This document shows, piece after piece, positions 52,738 through 61,172 of a stretch of DNA of 64,000 nt (position 1 is its first letter; each line of letters begins with the position of its first letter). Under the pieces are notes generated by a model. The model was not told where the DNA came from. It ran no database searches and was given only the letters and a program-made list of their open reading frames with translations. Made by a program: the position numbers and the translations under genes. This stretch comes from Verrucomicrobiaceae bacterium UBA2429 (GTDB taxonomy: Bacteria > Verrucomicrobiota > Verrucomicrobiia > Verrucomicrobiales > Verrucomicrobiaceae): NCBI GenBank assembly GCA_002343505.1, contig DDQZ01000046.1, forward strand, positions 2,484 through 66,483, given 5' to 3'.

Positions 52738-53307
52738 ATGACCGACACGCCGCCTGACTCCGACATCGTTGCCATGAAGCGGCTCGCTGACGGCGATGAC
52801 CTCGCATTGAACGAGATCATGGACAGGTGGCGGGACAAGGTGGCCGCCTTCCTGCAGCGGATGACCGGTGACGCCGCCACAGCAGAAGACCTCGCGCAGG
52901 AGACCTTCGTCCGGCTCTATCAGTCCTGCGGCTCTTACTCGCCCAAAGCCGCCTTTGCGACCTACCTCTTTCGCATCGCGGCCAATCTCGCGCGCAACCA
53001 CCAGCGCTGGCGCAGCCGTCATCCGACCGTGTCCATCGAGGACGGGCTGGGGGCGCTGAGGGACTGGCCCGGCGGCGGCGCCGCGCCGGACGAGCAGGCC
53101 GAAAGCACGGACAGCCTGCGGCAAGTCGAGGCGGCGGTCGCGGCGCTGCCCTCTGAACTGCGCGAGGCCATCCTCCTTTTCACCTATGAGGACATGAGCT
53201 ACGCACAGATCGCCGCCGCGCTGCGGTGCAGCGAGAAAGCCGTGGAAACCCGCATTTATCGCGCCCGGCAGATGCTCAAGGGCCTGCTCAAAGAGCTGGA
53301 TGGGTGA
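52738..53307 (+). CDS. ECF sigma factor, CnrH-like
   Basis: About 189 aa from the ATG at 52738. Region 2 reads AEDLAQETFVRLYQS and YLFRIAANLARNHQR. Region 4 reads LPSELREAILLFTYEDMSYA followed by IAAALRCSEKAVETRIYRAR. It is released from the membrane-bound anti-sigma upstream when metal is sensed. The likely targets are its own operon and the lipoprotein plus efflux genes directly downstream on the same strand. Confidence 0.88.
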   Translation: MTDTPPDSDIVAMKRLADGDDLALNEIMDRWRDKVAAFLQRMTGDAATAEDLAQETFVRLYQSCGSYSPKAAFATYLFRIAANLARNHQRWRSRHPTVSIEDGLGALRDWPGGGAAPDEQAESTDSLRQVEAAVAALPSELREAILLFTYEDMSYAQIAAALRCSEKAVETRIYRARQMLKGLLKELDG

Positions 53308-53423
53308 GCCAATCTTGCGCAGCAGCGCTCAGCGGTTGTCATTTGCAAGGGTTTGCCTGCCTGACGGTGTTTGAGCTTGTGAAGGCACTCAACTGCCGGC
53401 AGTCAACATCAAGCACTGAAACC

Positions 53424-53738
53424 ATGAAAACGAAACTCAACCGAATCCTGTCCCTCGGCCTCGCCGCAACCGCCGCACTGGTCCTGGCCTCCTGCCAGGC
53501 AACGTCATCCGCGCCGGGCAGCGCCCTGACCTGTGACAAATGCACCACCGTGTATTTCAAGTCGCCCACGAGATCGGGGCCGGGCGGCAAAGAAGGGCTG
53601 ATCACCCTGCGCAAGGCCGGCAGCATGGCCTGCCCGGATTGCGACAATCAAGCCAGCGCCTGGATCAAGGGCAGCAGCGTGATCAAGCACACCTGCAAGA
53701 GCTGCGGGGGCACGATGAATCACTGCGTGCGCCACTGA
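53424..53738 (+). CDS. Lipoprotein with three CxxC pairs (zinc-ribbon-like)
   Basis: About 104 aa. A lipoprotein signal (LAATAALVLASC, likely Cys 24) is followed by CDKCTTVYFKSP, CPDCDNQAS and CKSCGGTMNHC. Spacing suggests two metal-binding knuckles. It is the first of two lipoproteins between the sigma factor and the RND operon. Probable role: periplasmic or outer-membrane-anchored metal capture. No named family. Confidence 0.72.
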   Translation: MKTKLNRILSLGLAATAALVLASCQATSSAPGSALTCDKCTTVYFKSPTRSGPGGKEGLITLRKAGSMACPDCDNQASAWIKGSSVIKHTCKSCGGTMNHCVRH

Positions 53739-53806
53739 TTCTGCCAGACTGGCCGCCCGGCGGGACACGCCGGGCGGCTTCGTTTCAACAAGCCGTCAAT
53801 TGCTCC

Positions 53807-54043
53807 ATGAAAACCATTCCTGCACTCCTTTTGATCTGCCTCGGCCTCGCCTCCTGTGGCAAAACCTCGGACAACGGCTCCTACCCGCTCACCACCTGCG
53901 TTGTCTCCGGCGAGAAACTCGACAGCATGGGCGAGCCCCATGTCTTCACCCATGAGGGCACGGAAGTGCGCCTGTGCTGCAAATCCTGCCTGGACGATTT
54001 TAACAAAGAGCCCGCCAAATACATGGCAAAGCTGAAACCATGA
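53807..54043 (+). CDS. Small metal-binding lipoprotein (paralogue of the 39949 gene)
   Basis: About 78 aa. A lipobox (LLICLGLASC) is followed by YPLTTCVVSGEKLDSMGEPH and EVRLCCKSCLDDFNKEPAKY. The pattern is the same TRASH/YHS-like one as in the gene at 39949-40203. It lies 12 nt before the TolC-like gene and so is the first or second gene of the RND operon. Probably feeds copper or a similar ion to the pump. Confidence 0.82.
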   Translation: MKTIPALLLICLGLASCGKTSDNGSYPLTTCVVSGEKLDSMGEPHVFTHEGTEVRLCCKSCLDDFNKEPAKYMAKLKP

Positions 54044-54055
54044 CCGATCAATGGC

Positions 54056-55429
54056 ATGATGAAGTCTCCCACACATGGCCGGGCGTCGGCGCGAGTGGCC
54101 CGCATCGTTCTGGCAGCGGCCTGTGGTTTGTCAGCCGCCTGTGTGGGCATCAAGACGCCGGGCGAGCGTGATTCGCGGGAGCAGGTGCAGAAGGTGCTGG
54201 GCAAGTACCGCCCGGCAGATGCCGCGCCCACTCTGCCAGTGCTGCGCAGCGGCGGTTCGCCGGAGACGTTTGTCCGTCACGCCATCTGCAAGCATCCGCA
54301 GGTGGAGGCGGCGTATTACGAATGGCTGGCGTCGGTGGAGAAGATCACCCGCGAGCGCTCGCTGCCTGATCCGCGGCTGACGTTTGAGACGGACATTACG
54401 AAGGTCATCATGACGCTGATGCCTGGGCTGATGATGGATTTCCCAGGGCCGGGCAAACTGCGCGCGGCGGCGAACGCGGCCACGGCGGAGAGCGGCATGA
54501 AGTACTTCCAGTTTGAAACGGCGGTGCTGCAAGTGGCCTATGGTTTCAAAAAGGCATGGTATGAGCTGCGGCTGGTGGATGAACAAATCCGCGTGAACCA
54601 GGAGATGGTGGCGCTGCTGCAAGACCTCGAAAAGCTCGCGCAATCGCGCACGGAGGTGGGCAAGGGCACGTTGCAGGATCTGCTGCGTGCGCAGATGGAG
54701 AAAGAGCGGCTGCAAACCGAGCTGACGAATCTTCGCGACTCGCGGCAGTGGTTTGTGGCGCAGTTCAAGGCCGCGCTCGGACTCGGCGCGGATGATCCCA
54801 CACCACCGCTGCCCCGGGCGCTGCCATCGTCACCGCTCTCCACCAGCGGCGACCGGATTCTCGCCACGGCGCTGGCGCGGAATCCGCGACTGAAAGCCAT
54901 GGAGGCCGATGTGCGGCGTGCGGAAGCCGCCATCACGCAGGCGCAGCGCACACGCATCCCTGATTTCGCGCTCGGTGTGATGGCGGACGTGAAGGCCTCT
55001 CCGGTGATGCTGCGCCCCTTGGGAGGAATGACGCTACCCATCTGGCGCGACAAGATCGCGGCGGAGATCGCAGGCGCTCGCCAACTGGAAGGCGCATCGA
55101 GAGCCCGGCTCTCCAATGAACGGCTCACGCTGACCGTGGAGGTGGCGATGAAAAGCTACCAGTATCGCGAAAGCACCCGGCTGCTGACGCTGCTGCAAAA
55201 CAGCCTGCTGCCGAAGGCGAAGCAGTCGCTCGACGTGGCGCGTTCGGGCTATTCCACGGGCGGCACGGATTTCATCAACCTGATTGATGCCCAGCGCACG
55301 CTGCTGGAGTTCCGCCTGGCCGAGGTGGAGGCGCGCATCAAGCGCGAGCTGGCGCTGGCCGATCTGTCACTGCAAGTCATGGGCGTGCCGCCGTCGGGCG
55401 CTCCTTTTCTCGATCCATCCAGGAGGTAA
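54056..55429 (+). CDS. TolC/CusC-like outer-membrane efflux lipoprotein
   Basis: About 457 aa. The N-terminus has a short basic start and hydrophobic stretch ending LSAACVG, a possible lipobox, as in CusC. The TolC repeat follows (PETFVRHAICKHPQVEAAYY; RILATALARNPRLKAMEADV). The motif MTLPIWRDKIAAEIA is family-like. It is the outer-membrane channel of the second RND pump. The adaptor follows 4 nt later, preceded by AGGAGG at 55421. Confidence 0.88.
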   Translation: MMKSPTHGRASARVARIVLAAACGLSAACVGIKTPGERDSREQVQKVLGKYRPADAAPTLPVLRSGGSPETFVRHAICKHPQVEAAYYEWLASVEKITRERSLPDPRLTFETDITKVIMTLMPGLMMDFPGPGKLRAAANAATAESGMKYFQFETAVLQVAYGFKKAWYELRLVDEQIRVNQEMVALLQDLEKLAQSRTEVGKGTLQDLLRAQMEKERLQTELTNLRDSRQWFVAQFKAALGLGADDPTPPLPRALPSSPLSTSGDRILATALARNPRLKAMEADVRRAEAAITQAQRTRIPDFALGVMADVKASPVMLRPLGGMTLPIWRDKIAAEIAGARQLEGASRARLSNERLTLTVEVAMKSYQYRESTRLLTLLQNSLLPKAKQSLDVARSGYSTGGTDFINLIDAQRTLLEFRLAEVEARIKRELALADLSLQVMGVPPSGAPFLDPSRR

Positions 55430-55433
55430 CCTC

Positions 55434-56927
55434 ATGTCCGCTTCATCCATCCATCGCATCCTGCTCGCCAGCATCGCGGCGGCTCTCGTGTGTGTCAGCT
55501 TGAGCTGCGATGACGCCGGAGAGCCTGCCCCCGCCGGCCAGGTCTGGACCTGCTCCATGCATCCGCAGGTGCGGCTGCCAAAGTCCGGCAAGTGCCCGAT
55601 TTGCTCGATGCCGCTCATTCTCACCAAAACCACGGCAGCAACGCCGAAGGAGGAAGGCGAGGCGAGCCCGGAGCCGGAGGCCATGCTCACGCTGTCCGAA
55701 CACGCCCGCGCCATGGCGAGCGTGGAAACCGTGCCCGTGCAGCGCCACCAGATCACGCATGAAATTAGAGCGGTCGGCAAGGTTCAATACAACGAGTCCG
55801 CGCTGGCCGTGATCAACAGCCGTGTCGAGGGCTACATCGAAAAGCTCTACGTGGACTTCACCGGAGTGCAGGTGAAGAAGGGCGACCATCTCGTGGAAAT
55901 CTACAGCCCCGATCTTGTCCTCGCGCAGCGGGAACTGCTCGTCGGTCTCGAAGGTCCGGCTAACAACGCCCTGATCGAGGCTTCAAAATTAAAACTGCTG
56001 CGCTGGGGCCTGACACAGGAGCAGGTGGGCGAACTGGTGCAGAAGAGGAAGGTCAGTGAGCGCGTCACCCTGTATTCTCCGATTGACGGCACCGTTACCG
56101 AACGCATGGCCGTGCAGCAGGCCATGGTGAAAAGCGGCGAGATGCTCTACAAGCTGGCGAACCTGGACTCGCTGTGGGTTTATCTCGACATCTACGAGTC
56201 CGAGCTGGGCTGGGTGCAGCAGGGGCAGGATGTGACGATCCAGGCGGAGGCTTATCCCAGCGAATCGTTCACCGGCCGCATCTGGTTCATCAATCCCGTG
56301 CTAACCGAAGAAAGCCGCACCGTCAAAGTGCTCGTGAACATCGCCAACACCGATCAAAAGCTGAAGCCCGGCATGTTTGTCAGCGCCACCATCCGCGTGC
56401 CGGTGCTGGCGGATGGCAAAGCCGCGCCGACGGGCCTCGGCGGCCAGTTCACCTGCCAGATGCATCCGCAGATTCTACAGGCTCAGGCGGGCGCATGTCC
56501 GCGCTGCGGCATGGCGCTGACGGTGATCCCCGGTGGCAAAACCAAGCCCACCGACGCCGAATTGAATGTGCTGGCCGTGCCCATCTCTGCCGTGCTCGAC
56601 AGCGGCACGCGCAAGCTGGTGTATGTGGAGCATGGGAAAGGTGAGTTCATGCCGATGGAGGTGACGCTCGGGCCGCGTGCCGGTGATTTTTACCCCGTGC
56701 TGGCCGGTCTGAAGGAGGGCGAAAAAGTGGTGGTTCGCGGGAATTTCCTGCTCGACAGCCAGTTTCAAATTCAAGGGCTGCCCAGCTTGTTTTACGCGAA
56801 GGGCCAGGCGCCCGCCGCAGGTCATCAACACGGTGCCGCCACAGATTCAAAGCCCGCCGTCCCGCCTCCCGCCGCAGCAGGCCATGAGGGCCATGCCGCG
56901 CCGAAACCCGTCGAGCACAAGCACTAG
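55434..56927 (+). CDS. CusB-like RND adaptor with two heavy-metal-binding domains
   Basis: About 497 aa from the ATG at 55434, which has an AGGAGG ribosome site 8 nt upstream. A lipoprotein-type signal (ALVCVSLSC) is followed by a heavy-metal-binding domain, WTCSMHPQVRLPKSGKCPIC (~37-56), then the adaptor body (VEGYIEKLYVDFTGVQVKKG). A second, internal metal-binding domain follows (FTCQMHPQILQAQAGACPRC, ~340-359). The C-terminal tail is His-rich (HQHGAATD, HEGHAAPKPVEHKH). It couples the pump to the channel and probably binds Cu(I) or Ag(I). Confidence 0.92.
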   Translation: MSASSIHRILLASIAAALVCVSLSCDDAGEPAPAGQVWTCSMHPQVRLPKSGKCPICSMPLILTKTTAATPKEEGEASPEPEAMLTLSEHARAMASVETVPVQRHQITHEIRAVGKVQYNESALAVINSRVEGYIEKLYVDFTGVQVKKGDHLVEIYSPDLVLAQRELLVGLEGPANNALIEASKLKLLRWGLTQEQVGELVQKRKVSERVTLYSPIDGTVTERMAVQQAMVKSGEMLYKLANLDSLWVYLDIYESELGWVQQGQDVTIQAEAYPSESFTGRIWFINPVLTEESRTVKVLVNIANTDQKLKPGMFVSATIRVPVLADGKAAPTGLGGQFTCQMHPQILQAQAGACPRCGMALTVIPGGKTKPTDAELNVLAVPISAVLDSGTRKLVYVEHGKGEFMPMEVTLGPRAGDFYPVLAGLKEGEKVVVRGNFLLDSQFQIQGLPSLFYAKGQAPAAGHQHGAATDSKPAVPPPAAAGHEGHAAPKPVEHKH

Positions 56928-56930
56928 GCT

Positions 56931-59900
56931 ATGACCACCGCTCTCATTCGCTGGTGCCTGAAGAACGGCTTCCTGGTCGTTCTTTTCATGCTCGCGCTGC
57001 TCGGCGGCGGCTACTACGCGGTGCAGAACATCCGGGTGGATGCCATCCCCGACATCGGTGAGAAGCAGGTCATCGTCTTTGCCGACTGGCCGGGCCGTTC
57101 GCCGCAGGACGTGGACAATCAGGTCACCTATCCGCTCACCACGAGCCTCACCGGCACGCCTGGTGTGAAGACCATCCGCAGCATGTCGGGCTTCGGCTTC
57201 TCGATGGTCTTCGTCATTTTCAAGGACGACGTGGACTACTACTGGGCGCGCTCAAGGGTGCTGGAGCGCATGAACGTGGCGCAGCAGCGGCTGCCCGCGG
57301 ACGTGGTGCCTGTCATGGGGCCGGATGCCACGGCTCTCGGCCAGGTCTTGTGGTACACCGTCGAGGGCGAGGGCTTCGATCTCGCCGAACTGCGCAGCAT
57401 CCAGGACTGGTATCTGCGCTATCAGCTCAATGCCGTCGAAGGCGTGAGCGAGGTGGCGAGCATCGGCGGCTTCGTGAAGCAGTACCAGATTGACGTGCAT
57501 CCCGACAAGCTGCGCGCCCATCGAGTGACGCTGTTTGACGTGTATGAGGCCGTGCGGAAGGCCAACATTGATGTCGGCGCAAAGGTGCTGGAGAAAAACG
57601 GCCTGGAGTTCTTCATCCGCGGCGTCGGCTTCATCAAATCTGCGGAGGATTTGGAGAAAGTCGTCATCCGCCAGGAGAAGGGCACGCCGATCCAGATCAA
57701 GCATGTCGCCACCGTGACGCTCGGCCCCGATTTTCGCCGGGGTGCGCTCGACAAAGCGGGAGTCGAAGCCGTGGGCGGCGTGGTGCTGATGCGCTACGGC
57801 GAAAACCCGCAGCGCGTCGTCGAAAAGGTCAAGGCGCAGATCAAGCAGCTCGAGGCCGGCCTGCCACAGAAGACACTTGCCGACGGCCGCATGTCAAAGG
57901 TGCGCGTGGTGCCGTTTTATGACCGCACGGACATCGTCAACCAGACCATCGAAACGCTCAAAGACACGCTCCGCGAAGAGGCGCTGATGGCCAGCCTCGT
58001 CATTCTCATTTTCCTGCTGCATCTGCGCAGCACGGCCTCGGTCCTCATCACCCTGCCGCTGTCCGTCTGCCTCTGCTTCATCCTCATGTTCGCCTTCGGT
58101 GTGGACTCGAACATCATGTCGCTCGCCGGGCTCGCCATCGCCATCGGCGACGTGGCGGACATGGGCATCATCATGACGGAGAACATCTACCGGCACATCG
58201 CCTCGGGTGATCCGAAGAAGAGCCATTTCCAGAAGGTCTATGATGGAGCGACGGAGGTCGGCGGCGCGATTGTCACCGCCGTTTCAAACACGCTCATCTC
58301 CTTCATTCCGGTCTTTTTTCTCCTCGACCAGGAAGGCAAGCTGTTCCGTCCGCTCGCCTTTACCAAGACCTTTGCCATCGGCGCCAGCGTCATCCTCGCG
58401 CTCACCGTCATCCCGCTCATCTGCTACTTTCTGTTCCAGCCGGTGAAGTGGTCGCGCCGCACCGTGTGGAAGATCGCCCTGAGCATGGGCGTCACCTGCG
58501 TGTTCGCCACGCACGCGATTTTCATGTGGGCCATGGAAGGTTCGCATTACAGCGGCTGGCCGATGTCCGTCGTTGTCGGAGTCATCGTCGCGCTGGCCGT
58601 GGTGCGCATGACGCGCGAGCGCTTCCTGCCGATGGAGGAAAACCCGGTCTCACGCGGCATCTCACGCGTCTATGTCCCCTCGCTGCGCTGGGTGCTCGAC
58701 CACAAGAAGACCTTCATGATCGCCCCTGCGGTGATCTTCTTCGCCGGCATGAGCATCTGGCTCGGCATCGGCGTGACCTTGAAACCCGTCGAGTGGATCG
58801 CCAACCTCGGCGCGGACGAGCCGCGTGTGCAACTGGGCGAACTGCGCTGGCAAAAAATCCGCCATGGCGACGAACCGCCCAGCCGCCGCATGCTCTGGCG
58901 CAAACCAAGCGAGGCTGAAGCGCACAACGAGGCCAGGGGCGGCCTCACCGTCGTTTCGGAAACCCGCATCGTACCCGGCATCGGGCGCGAGTTCATGCCG
59001 CCGCTGGATGAGGGATCGTTCCTCTACATGCCCTCGCTGCTGCCGCAGGGCGGACTCGGGCCCGCCATCGAGGTCAATGCCAAGCAGGACATGGCCATCG
59101 CCACCGTGCCCGAGGTGGAAAGCGTCGTCGGCAAGCTCGGCCGCGCTGAGACCGCGCTCGACCCCGCGCCCATCGGCATGATGGAGAGCATCATCATCCT
59201 CAAACCCGAGGACGAATGGCGTCAGTTGCCCGTGAAACGATGGTTTTCCGGCTGGCCAGGCTGGCTCAAAGCACCCCTGACATGGATCGCGCCTGAGCAT
59301 CGTCGGATCACGAAGAACGAGATCCTCACCGAATTGCAGGAGAAGACCGCCATCCCCGGCGTGCTGCCGACTTTCCTCCAGCCGATCCAAACGCGCCTGA
59401 TCATGCTCCAGACCGGCTTCCGCGCCATGATGGGCGTGAAGATCTTCGGTGGCGACCTCGGTGAGATCGAGCGCATCGGCCTGCAAATCGAATCCCTGCT
59501 CAAGGAAGTGCCCGGCGCCACCGACATCATCGCTGACCGCATCGTCGGAAAACCTTATCTCGAATTCCACATTGATCGCGACCGCATTGCCCGTTACGGC
59601 GTCAACATTCGCGATGTGCAGGACGTGATCGAGGTCGCCATCGGCGGCATGAACCTCATGGAATCCGTCGAAGGCCGTGAGCGCTATCCCATCCGCGTGC
59701 GCTATCTGCGCGAGTTCCGCGAGGACATCCCCGAGCTGGAGAAAATCCTCGTCCCCACCAGCAGCGGCGCGCAGATCCCGCTCGCGCAGGTCGTCACCAT
59801 CAAAAGCGTGCTCGGCCCGCAGGAGATCAAAGGCGAGCGCGGGCTGCTCGTCGGCTACGTCACCATGAACACGCGTGATCGTGATGAGGTCAGCGTCGTT

Positions 59901-60536
59901 GAGGATGCCGAACGGCTGTTGCAAGCCGCGTTGAAGGACGGGCGACTCCAGCTCCCCGCCGGCTACTACTGGGAATGGAGCGGCCAGTTTGAAAACCAGG
60001 TGCGCGCCACCAAGCGCATGCAGATTCTGGTGCCGATCTGTCTGGCCACCATGTTTGTCATGCTCTACCTCGGGTTCAGCCGGTGGTGGATCGCCCCCAT
60101 CATCTTCATCGGCGTGCTGGTCTCGGCCTCGGGAGGCTTCATCATGCTGGCCCTTTGGGGAGTGAACCTCTCCGTGGCAGTGTGGGTGGGATTTCTGGTC
60201 TTGTTCGGCGTGGTGGATGACGACGGCGTGGTCATGTCCACCTATCTGGAGGATGTGTTCAAAGACCGGCAGTTCAACTCCATCTCGGAAATCCGTGAGG
60301 CGGTGTTGGATGCCGGGCTCAAACGCATCCGTCCCGCCCTGATGACGACGGCCACCACCGTCTTCGGCCTGCTGCCCATCTTTTGGGCCACCGGGCGCGG
60401 CGCGGATGTCATGCTGCCCATGGCCATCCCCTCCATGGGCGGCATGGCCGTCAGCCTCATCACCCTTTTCATCGTCCCATGCCTCTTCTGCGCCATTGAG
60501 GAATGGAAGTGGAGAAGAGTCCGCCGCGTTCCGTGA
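56931..60536 (+). CDS. cusA: CusA/CzcA-type heavy-metal RND permease
   Basis: About 1201 aa, 3 nt after the adaptor gene. It is longer than usual (~1030-1050), with an insertion of ~120 residues around 600-690 containing extra hydrophobic segments and a charged loop (EPRVQLGELRWQKIRHGDEP). The N-terminal RVDAIPDIGEKQVIVFADWP and EFMPPLDEGSFLYMPSLLPQ are CusA-like. The TM4 motif reads AIGDVADMGIIMTENI, different from the pump at 32.4 kb. Together with the CusB-like adaptor this favours Cu(I)/Ag(I), but no Met triad was traced. Confidence 0.9.
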   Translation: MTTALIRWCLKNGFLVVLFMLALLGGGYYAVQNIRVDAIPDIGEKQVIVFADWPGRSPQDVDNQVTYPLTTSLTGTPGVKTIRSMSGFGFSMVFVIFKDDVDYYWARSRVLERMNVAQQRLPADVVPVMGPDATALGQVLWYTVEGEGFDLAELRSIQDWYLRYQLNAVEGVSEVASIGGFVKQYQIDVHPDKLRAHRVTLFDVYEAVRKANIDVGAKVLEKNGLEFFIRGVGFIKSAEDLEKVVIRQEKGTPIQIKHVATVTLGPDFRRGALDKAGVEAVGGVVLMRYGENPQRVVEKVKAQIKQLEAGLPQKTLADGRMSKVRVVPFYDRTDIVNQTIETLKDTLREEALMASLVILIFLLHLRSTASVLITLPLSVCLCFILMFAFGVDSNIMSLAGLAIAIGDVADMGIIMTENIYRHIASGDPKKSHFQKVYDGATEVGGAIVTAVSNTLISFIPVFFLLDQEGKLFRPLAFTKTFAIGASVILALTVIPLICYFLFQPVKWSRRTVWKIALSMGVTCVFATHAIFMWAMEGSHYSGWPMSVVVGVIVALAVVRMTRERFLPMEENPVSRGISRVYVPSLRWVLDHKKTFMIAPAVIFFAGMSIWLGIGVTLKPVEWIANLGADEPRVQLGELRWQKIRHGDEPPSRRMLWRKPSEAEAHNEARGGLTVVSETRIVPGIGREFMPPLDEGSFLYMPSLLPQGGLGPAIEVNAKQDMAIATVPEVESVVGKLGRAETALDPAPIGMMESIIILKPEDEWRQLPVKRWFSGWPGWLKAPLTWIAPEHRRITKNEILTELQEKTAIPGVLPTFLQPIQTRLIMLQTGFRAMMGVKIFGGDLGEIERIGLQIESLLKEVPGATDIIADRIVGKPYLEFHIDRDRIARYGVNIRDVQDVIEVAIGGMNLMESVEGRERYPIRVRYLREFREDIPELEKILVPTSSGAQIPLAQVVTIKSVLGPQEIKGERGLLVGYVTMNTRDRDEVSVVEDAERLLQAALKDGRLQLPAGYYWEWSGQFENQVRATKRMQILVPICLATMFVMLYLGFSRWWIAPIIFIGVLVSASGGFIMLALWGVNLSVAVWVGFLVLFGVVDDDGVVMSTYLEDVFKDRQFNSISEIREAVLDAGLKRIRPALMTTATTVFGLLPIFWATGRGADVMLPMAIPSMGGMAVSLITLFIVPCLFCAIEEWKWRRVRRVP

Positions 60537-60542
60537 TACTGC

Positions 60543-61061
60543 TTACCCGCAGTCGCAGTCCAGGCAGCCGTGGGTGGCGCAGGCGCGGCAGGTGCGCTCC
60601 ACCTGCTCGCGCAGTTTGCGGCGGGCGCGCAGGAGGCGGACGTTGAGGGTGTTCACGCGCTCGTTGGCCGCCGCGGCGATCTCCGTGGGGGATTCGCCGC
60701 CGAGATCCACACGGCGGAGCAGCTCCGCATCGCCCGCGGGCAGCTCGGGCAGCAGCCGCAGCACGCACTGGCAGAGGGCTTTCTCATCCTCGGGCGATGG
60801 CGACTCCGGCCACTGCTGCGCGAGCTTTTCCAGCGCGGTGTCGCGCGTCGTTTTGCGACGATGCGCATCAATGATGGCATGACGCAGCACACGGTAGAAC
60901 CAGGTGACGACGCCTTCCTCATCCTCGGGCACGTTGTCCGCCTTCATGGCCTTGAGCAGGCATTCCTGGACGAGGTCCGCGGCCAGTTCGGGATCGCCGG
61001 TGCGGGAGCGGACGAAGCCGACGAAGGCATCGAGATGGGCGAGCAGCGGATCGGCGTTCAT
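60543..61061 (-). CDS. CorE-like ECF sigma factor with C-terminal Cys-rich domain
   Basis: About 172 aa. Region 2: ADLVQECLLKAMK, TWFYRVLRHAIIDAHRRK. Region 4: LPELPAGDAELLRRVDLGGE, SPTEIAAAANERVNTLNVRL. The last 15 residues, CRACATHGCLDCDCG, form a CxxC-x4-CxxCxC motif (Cys158, 161, 166, 169, 171). ECF factors of this type (CorE of Myxococcus) sense copper or cadmium directly, without an anti-sigma factor. It is divergent from the copper ATPase and probably activates it. This makes two ECF sigma factors within the same metal block. Confidence 0.88.
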   Translation of the reverse strand: MNADPLLAHLDAFVGFVRSRTGDPELAADLVQECLLKAMKADNVPEDEEGVVTWFYRVLRHAIIDAHRRKTTRDTALEKLAQQWPESPSPEDEKALCQCVLRLLPELPAGDAELLRRVDLGGESPTEIAAAANERVNTLNVRLLRARRKLREQVERTCRACATHGCLDCDCG

Positions 61062-61098
61062 ATTGCCAAACTACGCGAGGAGCGCGATGAATTCATGC

Positions 61099-61124
61099 TG
61101 TAACAGATCTCAGGCTCGTGCGTG
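61099..61124 (+). promoter_or_regulatory. Candidate ECF promoter of the copper ATPase
   Basis: TGTAAC (61099-61104), a 16-nt spacer, CGTG (61121-61124), ~50 nt before the ATG at 61173. The same -35-like word and spacer length precede the Cys-rich gene at 37323, suggesting shared control by the CorE-like sigma factor next to it. Confidence 0.5.
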
Positions 61125-61172
61125 AGCGGTTCATGAAGGCCTCAACGGTCCGACTCACAACTCATCCCCATC

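Noticed and set aside
51845..53424. A shared promoter motif for the CnrH-like sigma factor before 51922 and before 53424
   Set aside because: Similar words (TTTG, CCTG, GACGG) appear in both gaps, but spacing differs and no convincing alignment could be made by eye.
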